From the NCBI GenBank assembly GCA_947650285.1, contig CANTFL010001353.1, positions 1 to 64,000 on the forward strand: a stretch of 64,000 nt of DNA, given 5' to 3'. The notes below the pieces were generated by a model. The model was not told where the DNA came from and searched no databases. It saw nothing but the letters and a program-made list of their open reading frames with translations. This document shows positions 55,418 through 64,000 of this stretch, one piece after another. A program made the position numbers and the translations under genes. Origin of the DNA: Hyaloperonospora brassicae. Its lineage: Eukaryota; Oomycota; Peronosporomycetes; Peronosporales; Peronosporaceae. The first letter of the stretch is position 1. Each line of letters opens with the position of its first letter.

Positions 55418-56992
55418 ATGCTCGACTGGACCTCGGCGCACGTTGCCGACCCCCAGACGTCGTCCATCCCCACCGACCTTGAAGTGTTGGAGCCCGTCTT
55501 GTTGGAGCAGACTGTCGACGACATCGACGTCGATTGCGCGGCAGACGTGGGGCTCCCGAGCACCGTGTCGAGTGAGCTGGACGCGATTTGGCGCGCCGTC
55601 ACGAGTCCGTCGTCGGACGTCGACGCGCAAAACGGCGTGAGCACCGAGCCGGCCGATCCACTCGTCGCAGAGACCGGCACGTCACGTCGACGACGTGCGC
55701 CGCCGAGCGCGGCCAAAGCGCGTCTCCGCAGCTACGAGCGCCGCAGTCGGTCCAAGCGCGAGGTGAGTGGCCGATCGAGAGCTGTATCGACCAATCACAG
55801 CAGCGCGGAGGGGTCGACGCTGCAAGCTTCTGCATAAAACAGACGAACCAGACGAGCCACTGACGCGCGACCTGGCCTGTCTATGTCGCTATGTTGCAGC
55901 GCACCATGTTGACCATGAAAGAGCAAGTTGCCGTTCTAGAGGCGCAGCTCCAGGAGCGCTGTGCGCGCGAGCCGAGCGCGCATTTGCTCCAGCACAAGCT
56001 CATGGCACTGGCCCTCGAGGCCACGACGCTCCGCCACGGCAACTACGAGCTGCACCGCGCGCTGGACGCCCACGAGTTCTTCCACGCCATGTTGCAGCTC
56101 GAGTACGACCACGTACGTTCCGTGTCGACCGCCACGCCGGCTGTCCTGTCTCTCTCTCTCTCGCTCGCTCTTGTTGCTCTGTATTGTGTAATGCTGTTGC
56201 TGAGTGTGTCTGCTGCTGCTGCTGCTGTGTGTGTCTGCACATAGCGCGAGGCAACGGCCGACCCAGTGCCCCCCCCAGCTCCTCAAGACGCACGCGCCGT
56301 GGCGCGGCATCGACGAGGCCGCGTGCCTCCGCCTCCTGCGCGACTCGTGCATCGAGATCAGTGCGTTTTCCCGCAGTGCGGACTTTGTCTCGAGCGGCCT
56401 CGAGATCTGTGGCTGGCGCGAAAAGCGCAAACTCGAGGGCCACAACGTCAACTTTATGTTCCACAAGCGGTTCGCTACCGCCTGCAGCGAAGAGTTAGCG
56501 GCCCGGAGCTGGGCCATGCGCGCCGTGCAGGACCAAGTGACGCGCTTCTTTGGCCACAGCCTCGAGGTCCACGTGGAGGTGCTCCAGCGCTTTGCCAACG
56601 ACGTGGTCGTCGTGCGGCGCAAGATCAGGCACACGCTGGACGGGTGGGAGCACCACACGATCTATCTGCTGTTCCGCACCAAGACGCCGGACGGCCATCT
56701 CGTCTGCATTCGAGACATGAACCCCGTTGACGCGGACGAGCTGCAGTTGCTGTGGGAGTCGGGCGGCACGCCGCCGGCGCCGAACGTGATCTGGTCAAAG
56801 GCTTTTATCTGGTGGAAGTTTACCACGTTGGAAGCGGCAGGCCAGCCGCAGTCCAGTGGCTTTGAAGTCGAGTACGGGGGATCACTGGGCTATGCGACGC
56901 AGGCAGACGCTGCTTTTTGGATGCGGGAGGTACTGGTCCTTGCGCTTCGGTGGGAAAACTTGGTCGTGGGGCCATTGATCACGCTGGACTAA
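55418..56992 (+). CDS. M96-type oomycete protein: basic/coiled-coil region plus START-like C-terminal domain
   Basis: Exons 55418-55762, 55900-56112 and 56279-56992 are all phase 0, with introns of 137 and 166 bp, giving 423 residues. For intron 2 I chose the acceptor in the C-run (56277-56278), because the upstream TAG acceptor at 56241-56243 breaks the frame. Residues 1-85 are acidic (LLEQTVDDIDVDCAADVG). Residues about 86-125 are basic (SRRRRAPPSAAKARLRSYER) and run into a coiled coil (MKEQVAVLEAQLQERCARE), a bZIP-like arrangement. Residues about 190-423 form a globular domain (WRGIDEAACLRLLRDSCIEI, then IYLLFRTKTPDGHLVCIRDM). This layout matches the oomycete family named after the Phytophthora infestans mating-induced M96 gene. 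The molecular role is not known; DNA binding is an inference. Intron 2 carries CT and CTG microsatellites. Confidence 0.75.
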
Positions 56993-57193
56993 CGAAGGGG
57001 AGAACGAAAGAAAGCAAGAAGGAGCGTGGGACGAGGCCAGCGGACGACCGTCACGTAACTGGCGTGTTTTCGCTGGCCGGTCCCACGTCGCGGAGCCTAT
57101 GCGCGTTGCAGCACGAGCATTGTTGTGTGTGAGACGTGCTGCTGCAAGCGCTGGAGAGCAGGCTATTGCTGTACATTTGCCGGTTCTTCGGCC

Positions 57194-58033
57194 ATGGATG
57201 TTTTCGTGGAAACGAAGGCACGTTGGACAGGTCGCGACTCGATCTGCCTGGGATTCGCGGTACTTGCTGTTATCAACGTGATCATGTGCCTATGGGTCGC
57301 AGCTACGTCCATGTCAATGGCGCGACGCCAAGCCACCGCCGTCTTCTTAGCCGTGGAGAAAGCGTCGGCGATCGAGTTTAACCTCACGATGCAGAGGACG
57401 ACGAGCTCCGCGTCGGTCATCAGCGTGACTGGGCAACTGCAGCCTCGTCTTTCGAACTGCTCGCAGCGACTGTACTTCGATGGACGCATGACAGTGACAA
57501 CGCCAAATGCTAGCGAGGTGTTTGTGTTGACGAACCACCGAGGATACCGTCAGCCGCATGATGGAAGCAGCGTGAACGCGACTTGTTTGACGTCCCAGGA
57601 CATTCCGCCGCTGCATACACTAGCCGACACCGTCCACAGTGCGTTCCACCCGCTAGTCTACGGACCGTTTGCAGTCGATTGCAGTCCGTTGCAGTTTACG
57701 TTCTATGACGCGCCGTTTGTCGTGTGCGCGGAAGATTGGCTTCGAGCGAAGTCATATCCCCAGCAATCGATTCTTCCGACGAGCAGTGACGAGCGACCAC
57801 ACTTTGCGCCCGATTCCGATCCGGTGCTGATCGTTTACGGCAAAAGGTCGACGCTGCAGCTTATTGTGTTGCACAACTCCGAGAGCATACCGGTCGACGC
57901 TGGTCGAACGTTCGATCACTGCGAGTATCTCGATGCACCATTGACTTCAGGCGAATCCTGTTCGAATCGGACCCTACGATGCCCCAGCCCACGCGCGGAT
58001 GCTTGCGAGGAGCAAGAGGGGTATGAAGCGTAA
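57194..58033 (+). CDS. Type II membrane protein, upstream member of a tandem pair
   Basis: 279 residues from the ATG at 57194 (good context gccATGg); the frame is open upstream only through a GTG. A short basic cytosolic tail (MDVFVETKARWTGRDS) precedes one transmembrane helix (about 18-40, ICLGFAVLAVINVIMCLWVA). The rest is an extracellular or luminal domain with several N-glycosylation sequons (NLT, NCS, NAS, NAT, NRT) and about ten Cys. Motifs NHRGYRQP and ATCLTSQDIPPL recur in diverged form in the next gene. I do not know the family. It lies 200 bp after the M96-type gene, same strand. Confidence 0.65.
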   Translation: MDVFVETKARWTGRDSICLGFAVLAVINVIMCLWVAATSMSMARRQATAVFLAVEKASAIEFNLTMQRTTSSASVISVTGQLQPRLSNCSQRLYFDGRMTVTTPNASEVFVLTNHRGYRQPHDGSSVNATCLTSQDIPPLHTLADTVHSAFHPLVYGPFAVDCSPLQFTFYDAPFVVCAEDWLRAKSYPQQSILPTSSDERPHFAPDSDPVLIVYGKRSTLQLIVLHNSESIPVDAGRTFDHCEYLDAPLTSGESCSNRTLRCPSPRADACEEQEGYEA

Positions 58034-58306
58034 TGTTCGTTCTCTCGATTTCGCCAAGCAGGCAAGTGCAAGCGACGTAAGATATGCATGTCGAAATGGG
58101 ACGGTCGTCGTGTGACATTGGCTCTAGCAATCGTGTCTTTCCTGCCCTATGATACTCGTGGCGACAATTTGTCGCACCATTGACGGTGCACAGCTTCATT
58201 GCTAGCGGTTGCTGAGCCGTACGACAAGCCATGCGACAGTTAGGTGAGACTTTCCGTCTTCCTTGGGAAGCTACGTGATTGTCGCCACCCGGAGAATTTG
58301 CCAAGT

Positions 58307-59275
58307 ATGCCATTTTCTCCAACGACCTTCAAGCTCTCACTTGTGGAAATGGACGACGAAAGAGAAGAGCAGAAACGTGTGGCGTCACTGAGCACGGTGT
58401 CTCTCGATCCGTACTCGGAAATAACTGATGAAGCAGCTGAAGGGATAGAGCCATTGAGTCGGAGCCGGTGCATGTGGGCACCATTTGTGGTGATGGCAGG
58501 TCTACTGTTGGTCGCCGTTGGGCTGGTACTCGTGCTGGATGCTGACCACGCCAGTCGACGGATTAGTACCGTCGAAGAAGACCCGCTTCTATCCGCACTG
58601 TCGTCAAACACGAGCGCCAAAGCTGGTCTCAAGGCTCCTGCACAGACGCTGATGAAGTGGCTGGAACAGGCGCACCGCGCTAGCGAAGTCTATGTCGAAG
58701 GCGGTAGCAGTGACATGGACCTGAACGGTGTGCTCTTTCCGCAACATGGCACTGACGCGTTGCTGCCGTTCAACGCGATGTTATCCGTCACGTCCGGAAT
58801 CACTGTAACTAGTCAACGCTATATCGCTGTGGCAAACGGACGCGGCTACAAGTGGACCGTGACCTCCTTCGGTGTCGGCGATAATGTCGCTACGCAAGGC
58901 TGTTTGACTGCAATGCACGTTTTCCCTTACAACGGGCTCGACTCGATTGTACGAACAGCGAACTGGACATCCTCGAGCGTGGATGAGAAGAACGAAGTGA
59001 ACGTTCGTGTGGATGGAGAGACGTATACGGTTTATCTGGAAGACGACTACCTTTTGAGTAACGATCGTTGCTGGACCATTGAGCGGCACGGCCTCGAGTT
59101 CGCGATGCGCGTTTGCACCTCCGCGACCAGTGCACAGGTCCTGCAGACGGAATACGACGATCTATTCAATGCCACCGCCCAGTGCCCGCAACTTGCACCG
59201 AATGCAACGCAGGCCCGCACACTATTGTCAGTGCCGCTGCCGTTGCGTAAATGGTACGCTAGCTACCAAATGTAG
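58307..59275 (+). CDS. Type II membrane protein, downstream member of a tandem pair
   Basis: 322 residues from the first ATG at 58307; Met15 (58349, MDDEREEQ) is an alternative start. An acidic cytosolic tail (LDPYSEITDEAAEG) is followed by a transmembrane helix (about 58-80, FVVMAGLLLVAVGLVLVLDA). The extracellular domain has NTS, NWT, NAT and NAT sequons and four Cys. NGRGYKWT and TQGCLTAMHVFPYNGL align with NHRGYRQP and ATCLTSQDIPPLHTL of the preceding protein, and RCWTIERHGLEFAMRVC with its DCSPLQFTFYDAPFVVC. The shared topology, order of motifs and adjacency (273 bp) suggest an old tandem duplication. Function unknown; a surface protein is the likely class. Confidence 0.65.
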   Translation: MPFSPTTFKLSLVEMDDEREEQKRVASLSTVSLDPYSEITDEAAEGIEPLSRSRCMWAPFVVMAGLLLVAVGLVLVLDADHASRRISTVEEDPLLSALSSNTSAKAGLKAPAQTLMKWLEQAHRASEVYVEGGSSDMDLNGVLFPQHGTDALLPFNAMLSVTSGITVTSQRYIAVANGRGYKWTVTSFGVGDNVATQGCLTAMHVFPYNGLDSIVRTANWTSSSVDEKNEVNVRVDGETYTVYLEDDYLLSNDRCWTIERHGLEFAMRVCTSATSAQVLQTEYDDLFNATAQCPQLAPNATQARTLLSVPLPLRKWYASYQM

Positions 59276-62200
59276 TCAAGAGCAGAACAGTGTATATGGT
59301 CTTCCAGTAAGCAAATATGCGTCGGCACGATAGTGTCACCGACAGTTGCGGTGGACGACCACGTCGGACGGATCACAGCAGTCGACGCTGCACAATACCA
59401 ATCGTCCCGACGCCAGTGCCAACTGCGTCCTACTAACATGGCGGTAGAGACGCAACAAACAGCTGTGATTTTAAACGGCACTTGCCAAATATTATGGCCC
59501 ACGTGCTGAGCTGCGCCCCTACACGATGGCATTAGGAGAAGCGGCGTACCGTGTCACAATATCCTGAGAATCAGAGGCACTTATTTTCGCCTTCGTATTA
59601 CAATGTACCGGGCTGTTGTTGTGGTCAGAGTGAACGCTGGTCCGAAGCTCGAGGAAAAGCTGTCCGTCTTCAAAATGACTTACAGCTTTATGTTCGCTCT
59701 TACGGTGTGGTCGCCTTGTTAGCGACGGGTGACAAGAGAGAAAAACAGGTGACACCAAGAGTTCAGTTACATATCGACGACAACGCAGCCGCTTGTCGCA
59801 GCTTGTTGGGTGTAGCTGTTCTAGTAAAGTCATTGTGACGTCGACTGGTCTTCAACTTGTCTTCTCTCTGCCATACTGAAACTTGTGCTCGCCATTTTGA
59901 CCCCACGTTTCCCACTTGCACCGCACAACAACAACACGATAGCGCCGCGTCTACGGGGATCACCAACTCCTGCCTCGCAGTTGTCAAAGTCTTTTGCCGT
60001 TTCGTTGTGCGGTACAAACGAATACCGTAGCAGCGGCATCACATCTGCGTTCGTACAACTTCCATGTTCCACGTCAGATACTGCAGTCCTTCCTTCTGTG
60101 TGCTTTGACCATTAGCAAGCTACAAACAGAATTGAAAGAAGAGAGTTGGCGGACGAGTTTCGGCCTTAGCCGAGATTGTCGTGCTTTTCATAGCATTCTA
60201 TGTTGCAAAACACAGGGATACAACGTAGTCAGCTTACCAGCACAATATCGGTGAAAGTCTGGAGCTTTGAATCTCACATCAGAAGGCACGCAACTTTTTA
60301 CGGACAATTTGTCGTTGGTATGATGCATTCAGTCGAGCCTGTCGCTCATTTCATGTGGCCGAGACGTTTGATTGGAATGACAGACGACGGAAGGAATGGC
60401 CGTTCAAGACCAAGCACCGTGTATACCACACATGTGCGTAGTTGGCTCAATGACGGGCCAATTAGTGATGTAGATCGTGTTCACTACCTATCCGCTTGTA
60501 CCATAACGACATGTGAGTATTTGCACAGCTCACACCTTTCGATGATTGAAAGCTGCACGAGATACTGTCCAGCAACGTGTCGATCGGTAGCAAAAACCAA
60601 CGCCGCAGGAATGACATCAGTCGGGATTGGCGGATCTGTGTCCGATGTAGACAATGTGTTCGCGTTGTAGTAGCAAACACGGCTTGGCAACTCAAGACGA
60701 GGAAGAGGATGTACGCCACGGGACGTAAGCTGTCTGCACACGGGTTAGCTGCATAGAGCCAAACTGACGAGTTTCGTATAAAACGTCTGCGAGTATTTGT
60801 GTGGGCATGGCGAAGAAGGTTGCTGCGAGTCGTACGGGAGATACTACTCACGTACCATTAGTCAAAGCGCGTGTGCAATTCCGAACGGATCACGGTCCAA
60901 ATAAACGAGTCGACTACGCTCGCGCAACGACGCAATGAGCACATCCTCACAATACTGCAACACTACATAATGCAATATGACGCCACGGTCAAGTCATGGA
61001 GTTTGTATGCACAGCGCGACAGCGTGCAAGTAGGCCGTAGCACTACCGACGTCCAGATATTGCTGCCGCTGGTGACGGTAACGATACTACGACGGTCACG
61101 GTCAAGATGCTGTGTATTCAATGATTACCATACGGTTGCTTACCACGCAAAAGCGACCCATTCAACAGCTAGATAGACAGTCTACGAGGCTCATGTGTCC
61201 AGTTTGTAGTAAACATCGCGAGATCTGGTCTGTACTGGGGAGCCACAATTAGACGCCGCTTTCAGCATGAACCACGCAAAAGGGCTGCCCGACGATAGAG
61301 CTTCACCTCGTGGAATTCTCCGTAGCAAACAAACCACATGTGGTATCGGGCCGTTTTAAGCGATGGTGACCCCTGTATTTATTCCACAAACGAGTTGCTA
61401 GTTAGCGAATCCAACGGGTTTGTCGTGCACTCACTGACGGGCCGTTTTATCTTTGTCATTGAACTAGCTACGCACTGATGCCCCGTCGATCTCGTTTACT
61501 TTCAAAGATACACATGCAGATGCAGAGTTAGTCAAAAGCCTTTCGCGCGTCCGCGTCCTCGACTTTACCCGTGGTGTTGTAAGAGCGCGCGCAAAACGTT
61601 TGGATGCTTGGAACAAATGTATCAGCAAGTGCACTATTGAGGATAAAAGAAGAGTTGTGGAATGCACTGTTCTCCTCTTGGTACATGCAAACCACCACCC
61701 ACCACGCGCAAGCCGTCCAGCTGCATCACTTCCTTGCAGGGTGGACTAGGTCGTCCGTACGAAAAAGACTGCCGGTTCGGCTCACACGACAGCCGAAAGC
61801 TACGACTACACTACGAGTCACGGTATAAAAGTGTCGTGACACGCTATCTACCGTACCCCGCGAGTTTTTCTTGCTATATATATTGTCACTAAGGCTGCAC
61901 GATCCATCGACACACGCGTGGAAACAGACTGCGTCGCGCCGTTGTTTGCTGTCAAAAAACCTGCGCGCGATGGTTGTTGCAGGTGCCAAGTTCGGGTCCA
62001 TTTGGTCAGTTGTCTATCGAGCAAACCGGCATGTTGGGACTCCACTCGTGTCAAGCGGTCTCGAACGTGGCAGGTTGTGAGCCGAATCATTCGCCGACAC
62101 GACTGTATCGTTGTAGTATGGTATTGCAGATGTTCCCAGACGTTTGAGCGAGTGCTTTGCAAAGGCCCGTGCTGCTGGACCTTGCCATGATTGCCAGACA

Positions 62201-62611
62201 CGAAAGGTGGAGTTAGAGTAATCTCACCAGTAGTGCCCGACTCGATCTGCCAAGTAGAGGCGTCTTTTAACAAGTGGACCGGCCGGTAAAGGCTGCGTCC
62301 ATCAGCTGCACAATGTTCATACGGCAGGCAGTCAGTGCCAGATGATCATCAATCGATCGATTGAACGACCGTCGACGACTTTCAGCATTACCGCATGTAG
62401 ATCGCAAAGCCCACTCGCCGTCTCGCTCGGCTGGACGCTCTCTCGCGTGTTGCACATCGGCTGCTCTTTGGCAAACAAATGGTCGTCCAGCTGGACCAGA
62501 GCTGTCTGTGGTTCAGCTTTGACGTGACGGCGTCTCTCTTGTGCGCCCACAGGTGCCACCAAGACGGTAAAGCAGTCGTGACCTCGTCCTGGAAACCGAG
62601 CAGACAAACAA
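59276..62611. other. 3.3-kb intergenic region without a supported gene
   Basis: Frames up to 156 codons occur (60200-60670 + from an ATG, Ser/Cys/His-rich) but look random. A 43-codon frame at 60807-60938 (MAKKVAASRTGDTT...) is basic and protein-like yet too short to call. No repeats or RNA genes were seen. Confidence 0.45.
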
Positions 62612-62627
62612 ACTCATTCTCCAATTT
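62612..62627 (+). promoter_or_regulatory. Oomycete-type initiator (Inr) of the secreted repeat protein gene
   Basis: ACTCATTCTCCAATTT matches the published oomycete Inr consensus GCTCATTYYNCAWTTT at 15 of 16 positions. It lies 49 bp upstream of the ATG at 62676, the usual distance for a transcription start in these genomes. Confidence 0.65.
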
Positions 62628-62675
62628 TCCTCACCTTGCAAAGCACGACCTCCTCCATCAACACTACTCTTCATC

Positions 62676-63617
62676 ATGCTGGCTTGGAAGACCCTCTCTC
62701 TACTTGTTGTGGCCGCTGTGGCCATGCACGGTGTTAGCGCCATTGAGCAGGGACAAGGCGGTGGAAACATGCAATCATCGGATCTGCCCCCGACGTCAGC
62801 GCCTGAGTCCGAAGTACCGGTGGCGGCGTCACCTGACGTTGACGTTGACGTCGACGGGAGCAGCGCACCTGAATCCGTGTACACGGGCGAAGGCGAAACG
62901 GACGGCGGTGCTACGGATGTGACGGCCAGCAAAGACGCGGAAGGTTCGTTGAACATCGACCAGGCGAGCAGTTTGTTGTCCGAGGCAAGCAGCGGATTGG
63001 GCCCCAGCGACGCGTACTCCGGCCTGACCGGTTCTAGTGACTTGGGCACGGATAACACCACCGCTTCGACCTCAGCTTCGGGTTCAATGGTCGACGACGA
63101 GGCTTTCTCGTTCTCCGGAAGCGAGCCAGTCGACATGTACGCGACGGGGTCGTCGGATCTGACAGTGAACACTTCAGGCTCGGAATCGAGCGCCGACCCG
63201 GTGACTCAGGGCTCCATGACCGAGGGTGTGCCCGAGGGTGAGACTGAGGGTGAGACCGAGGACGTGACCGAGGACGTGACCCAGGACGCGAATCTGGACG
63301 CGAATCTGGACGTGACCGAGGACGTGACCGAGGACGTGACCGAGGACGTGACCCAGGACGCGAATCTGGACGTGACCGAGGACGTGACCCAGGACGCGAA
63401 TCTGGATGAGAGCGTGCCAACGGGCGAAGCTGGCAGCGCGGCCTCCATCTCTACCGAAGAGGTCGAGGGTCAGACTGGTGATTTGCCAACCTCGAACGGA
63501 GGTGACTTGGGATCTCCCGTCGAGACGGATGTCTTGCCTGCGACTGAAAGCACCGACCCAACCATTTCTGCCACGGGCACGGGCTCAAGCTGCAGACGCC
63601 GTATGCGCCGCAACTAG
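62676..63617 (+). CDS. Secreted acidic Ser/Thr-rich protein with internal tandem repeats
   Basis: Single exon, 313 residues. The start ATG at 62676 directly begins a signal peptide (MLAWKTLSLLVVAAVAMHGVSA, cleavage expected after residue 22). The mature protein is low-complexity: Ser/Thr/Gly/Asp/Glu-rich, without Cys until the C-terminus. Residues about 184-245 form tandem repeats, first GETE, then DVTE/DVTQ/DANLD units. The end is SSCRRRMRRN, abruptly basic after a highly acidic chain. No GPI signal or transmembrane helix follows. Such proteins in oomycetes are usually cell-wall or matrix glycoproteins; no enzymatic domain is visible. Expression is likely driven by the Inr 49 bp upstream. 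A 219-codon antisense frame here is a shadow of the repeat composition. Confidence 0.8.
   Translation: MLAWKTLSLLVVAAVAMHGVSAIEQGQGGGNMQSSDLPPTSAPESEVPVAASPDVDVDVDGSSAPESVYTGEGETDGGATDVTASKDAEGSLNIDQASSLLSEASSGLGPSDAYSGLTGSSDLGTDNTTASTSASGSMVDDEAFSFSGSEPVDMYATGSSDLTVNTSGSESSADPVTQGSMTEGVPEGETEGETEDVTEDVTQDANLDANLDVTEDVTEDVTEDVTQDANLDVTEDVTQDANLDESVPTGEAGSAASISTEEVEGQTGDLPTSNGGDLGSPVETDVLPATESTDPTISATGTGSSCRRRMRRN
63261..63406 (+). repeat. Coding tandem repeat of 12-bp and 15-bp units (DVTE / DVTQ / DANLD)
   Basis: GACGTGACCGAG (Asp-Val-Thr-Glu) recurs with single-base variants (GACGTGACCCAG gives DVTQ) and alternates with GACGCGAATCTG (DANL) units. Near-identical DNA between units shows recent expansion. 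All units are multiples of three. Confidence 0.9.
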
Positions 63618-64000
63618 CTGACTTTCGCTTGAGCTGCTCGACGTAAGACACAGTCGACTCATTGTTTCGTGCATGTTTTGTAGACGGGTAACCAATGTCA
63701 ACATTGTTGTTTTTGAATTTCACTTGAAAGGGTGTAAACGCGCTCGTTGTTGCGTCACTTGTCGTCGTGCTCGCTGCTTAAAGAGAGCAAAACGTGCTGC
63801 GGCGAGTTGCGTAACCCACGTCTTTCAATAGCGCAACACTCATCGAGTCGTTCTGTTTGGTTAAGGAGCTTTTCGTTTGCCAGAGCTACCCAACTAGTTA
63901 GTTACGTTGCTGCCAACGAGCTACTTCTCACACTGGCATGTGTGACCACATTGCATCGTATTACGCAGCTAAAAGGTAATATGTAACGGGGTGAGCCCGT
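63618..64000. other. Downstream flank, no gene seen
   Basis: A 79-codon plus frame (63747-63986) starts at a non-ATG codon and is unrecognised. The window ends in intergenic DNA. Confidence 0.4.

Noticed and set aside
56241..56278. TAG acceptor at 56241-56243 as the start of the third M96-type exon
   Set aside because: It shifts the downstream frame; the acceptor at 56277-56278 keeps the long conserved frame in phase.
60200..60670. 156-codon plus-strand frame
   Set aside because: It has an ATG start but no domain, signal peptide or supportive context; its composition is like the surrounding random frames.
62513..63420. Minus-strand frames including an RSRPRSRPDSRP repeat protein
   Set aside because: It is the reverse complement of the acidic coding repeat; the plus strand has the signal peptide and Inr.

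Overview
The window looks like part of an oomycete genome, most likely a Peronosporaceae plant pathogen (downy mildew or Phytophthora-type). Six points support this: a secreted protein with an RXLR/EER-like leader, an oomycete-type initiator (Inr) in front of a secreted-protein gene, an M96-type gene, short GT-AG introns in otherwise compact genes, Copia and pogo relics, and a MinC gene that carries spliceosomal introns (mitochondrial Min systems occur in stramenopiles). The species cannot be named from the sequence alone.

The window has two parts. From 1 to about 31 kb it is an AT-rich, gene-poor desert made of decayed sequence. It holds a Ty1/copia relic that runs off the left edge (1-2330), hAT-like and gypsy-gag-like fragments (4.9 kb and 6.9-7.2 kb), and a 2.1-kb pogo/Tigger-type element with recognisable terminal inverted repeats and a wrecked transposase (12165-14250). 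It also holds a mucin/polyQ-like relic (16.0-16.5 kb), a multi-exon membrane-protein pseudogene (17.2-18.3 kb), and a 326-bp SINE-like insertion with duplicated Pol III boxes and flanking direct repeats (25.5-25.9 kb). I see no convincing intact conserved gene there.

From about 31 kb to the right edge the DNA is GC-richer and gene-dense. The genes in order are: a secreted RLNE/EER candidate effector (31.8 kb, +), VPS16 (-), an OSCA/CSC1/TMEM63-type channel (-), a PDI-C/ERV-type ER oxidoreductase (-, 2 exons), a coiled-coil protein with five zinc ribbons (+, 2 exons), and a transposase-derived CENP-B/psq DNA-binding protein (-). These are followed by a three-exon MinC with a mitochondrial-type N-terminus (+), a small zinc-site protein (-), a GCK/Mia40-like twin-CX9C protein (+, 2 exons), an M96-family protein (+, 3 exons), two tandem type II membrane proteins that look like paralogues (+), and a secreted acidic tandem-repeat protein with a near-consensus oomycete Inr (+). 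Intergenic stretches of 3-4 kb (51.2-55.4 and 59.3-62.6 kb) hold no clear gene.

Themes: VPS16 and the PDI-C protein serve endomembrane traffic and ER folding. MinC and the GCK protein, separated by one small gene, both point to the mitochondrion. The extreme members (31.8 kb and 62.7 kb, plus the tandem type II proteins) are secreted or surface proteins of the sort expected to evolve fast in a host-associated oomycete. The most notable items are the mitochondrial-type MinC, the Mia40-like protein with CGFC in place of CPC, the atypical RXLR-like effector, the host CENP-B protein sharing a window with a dead pogo element, and the SINE-like insertion. All gene models are manual: exon junctions were placed by reading frame and splice consensus, not by transcript evidence.
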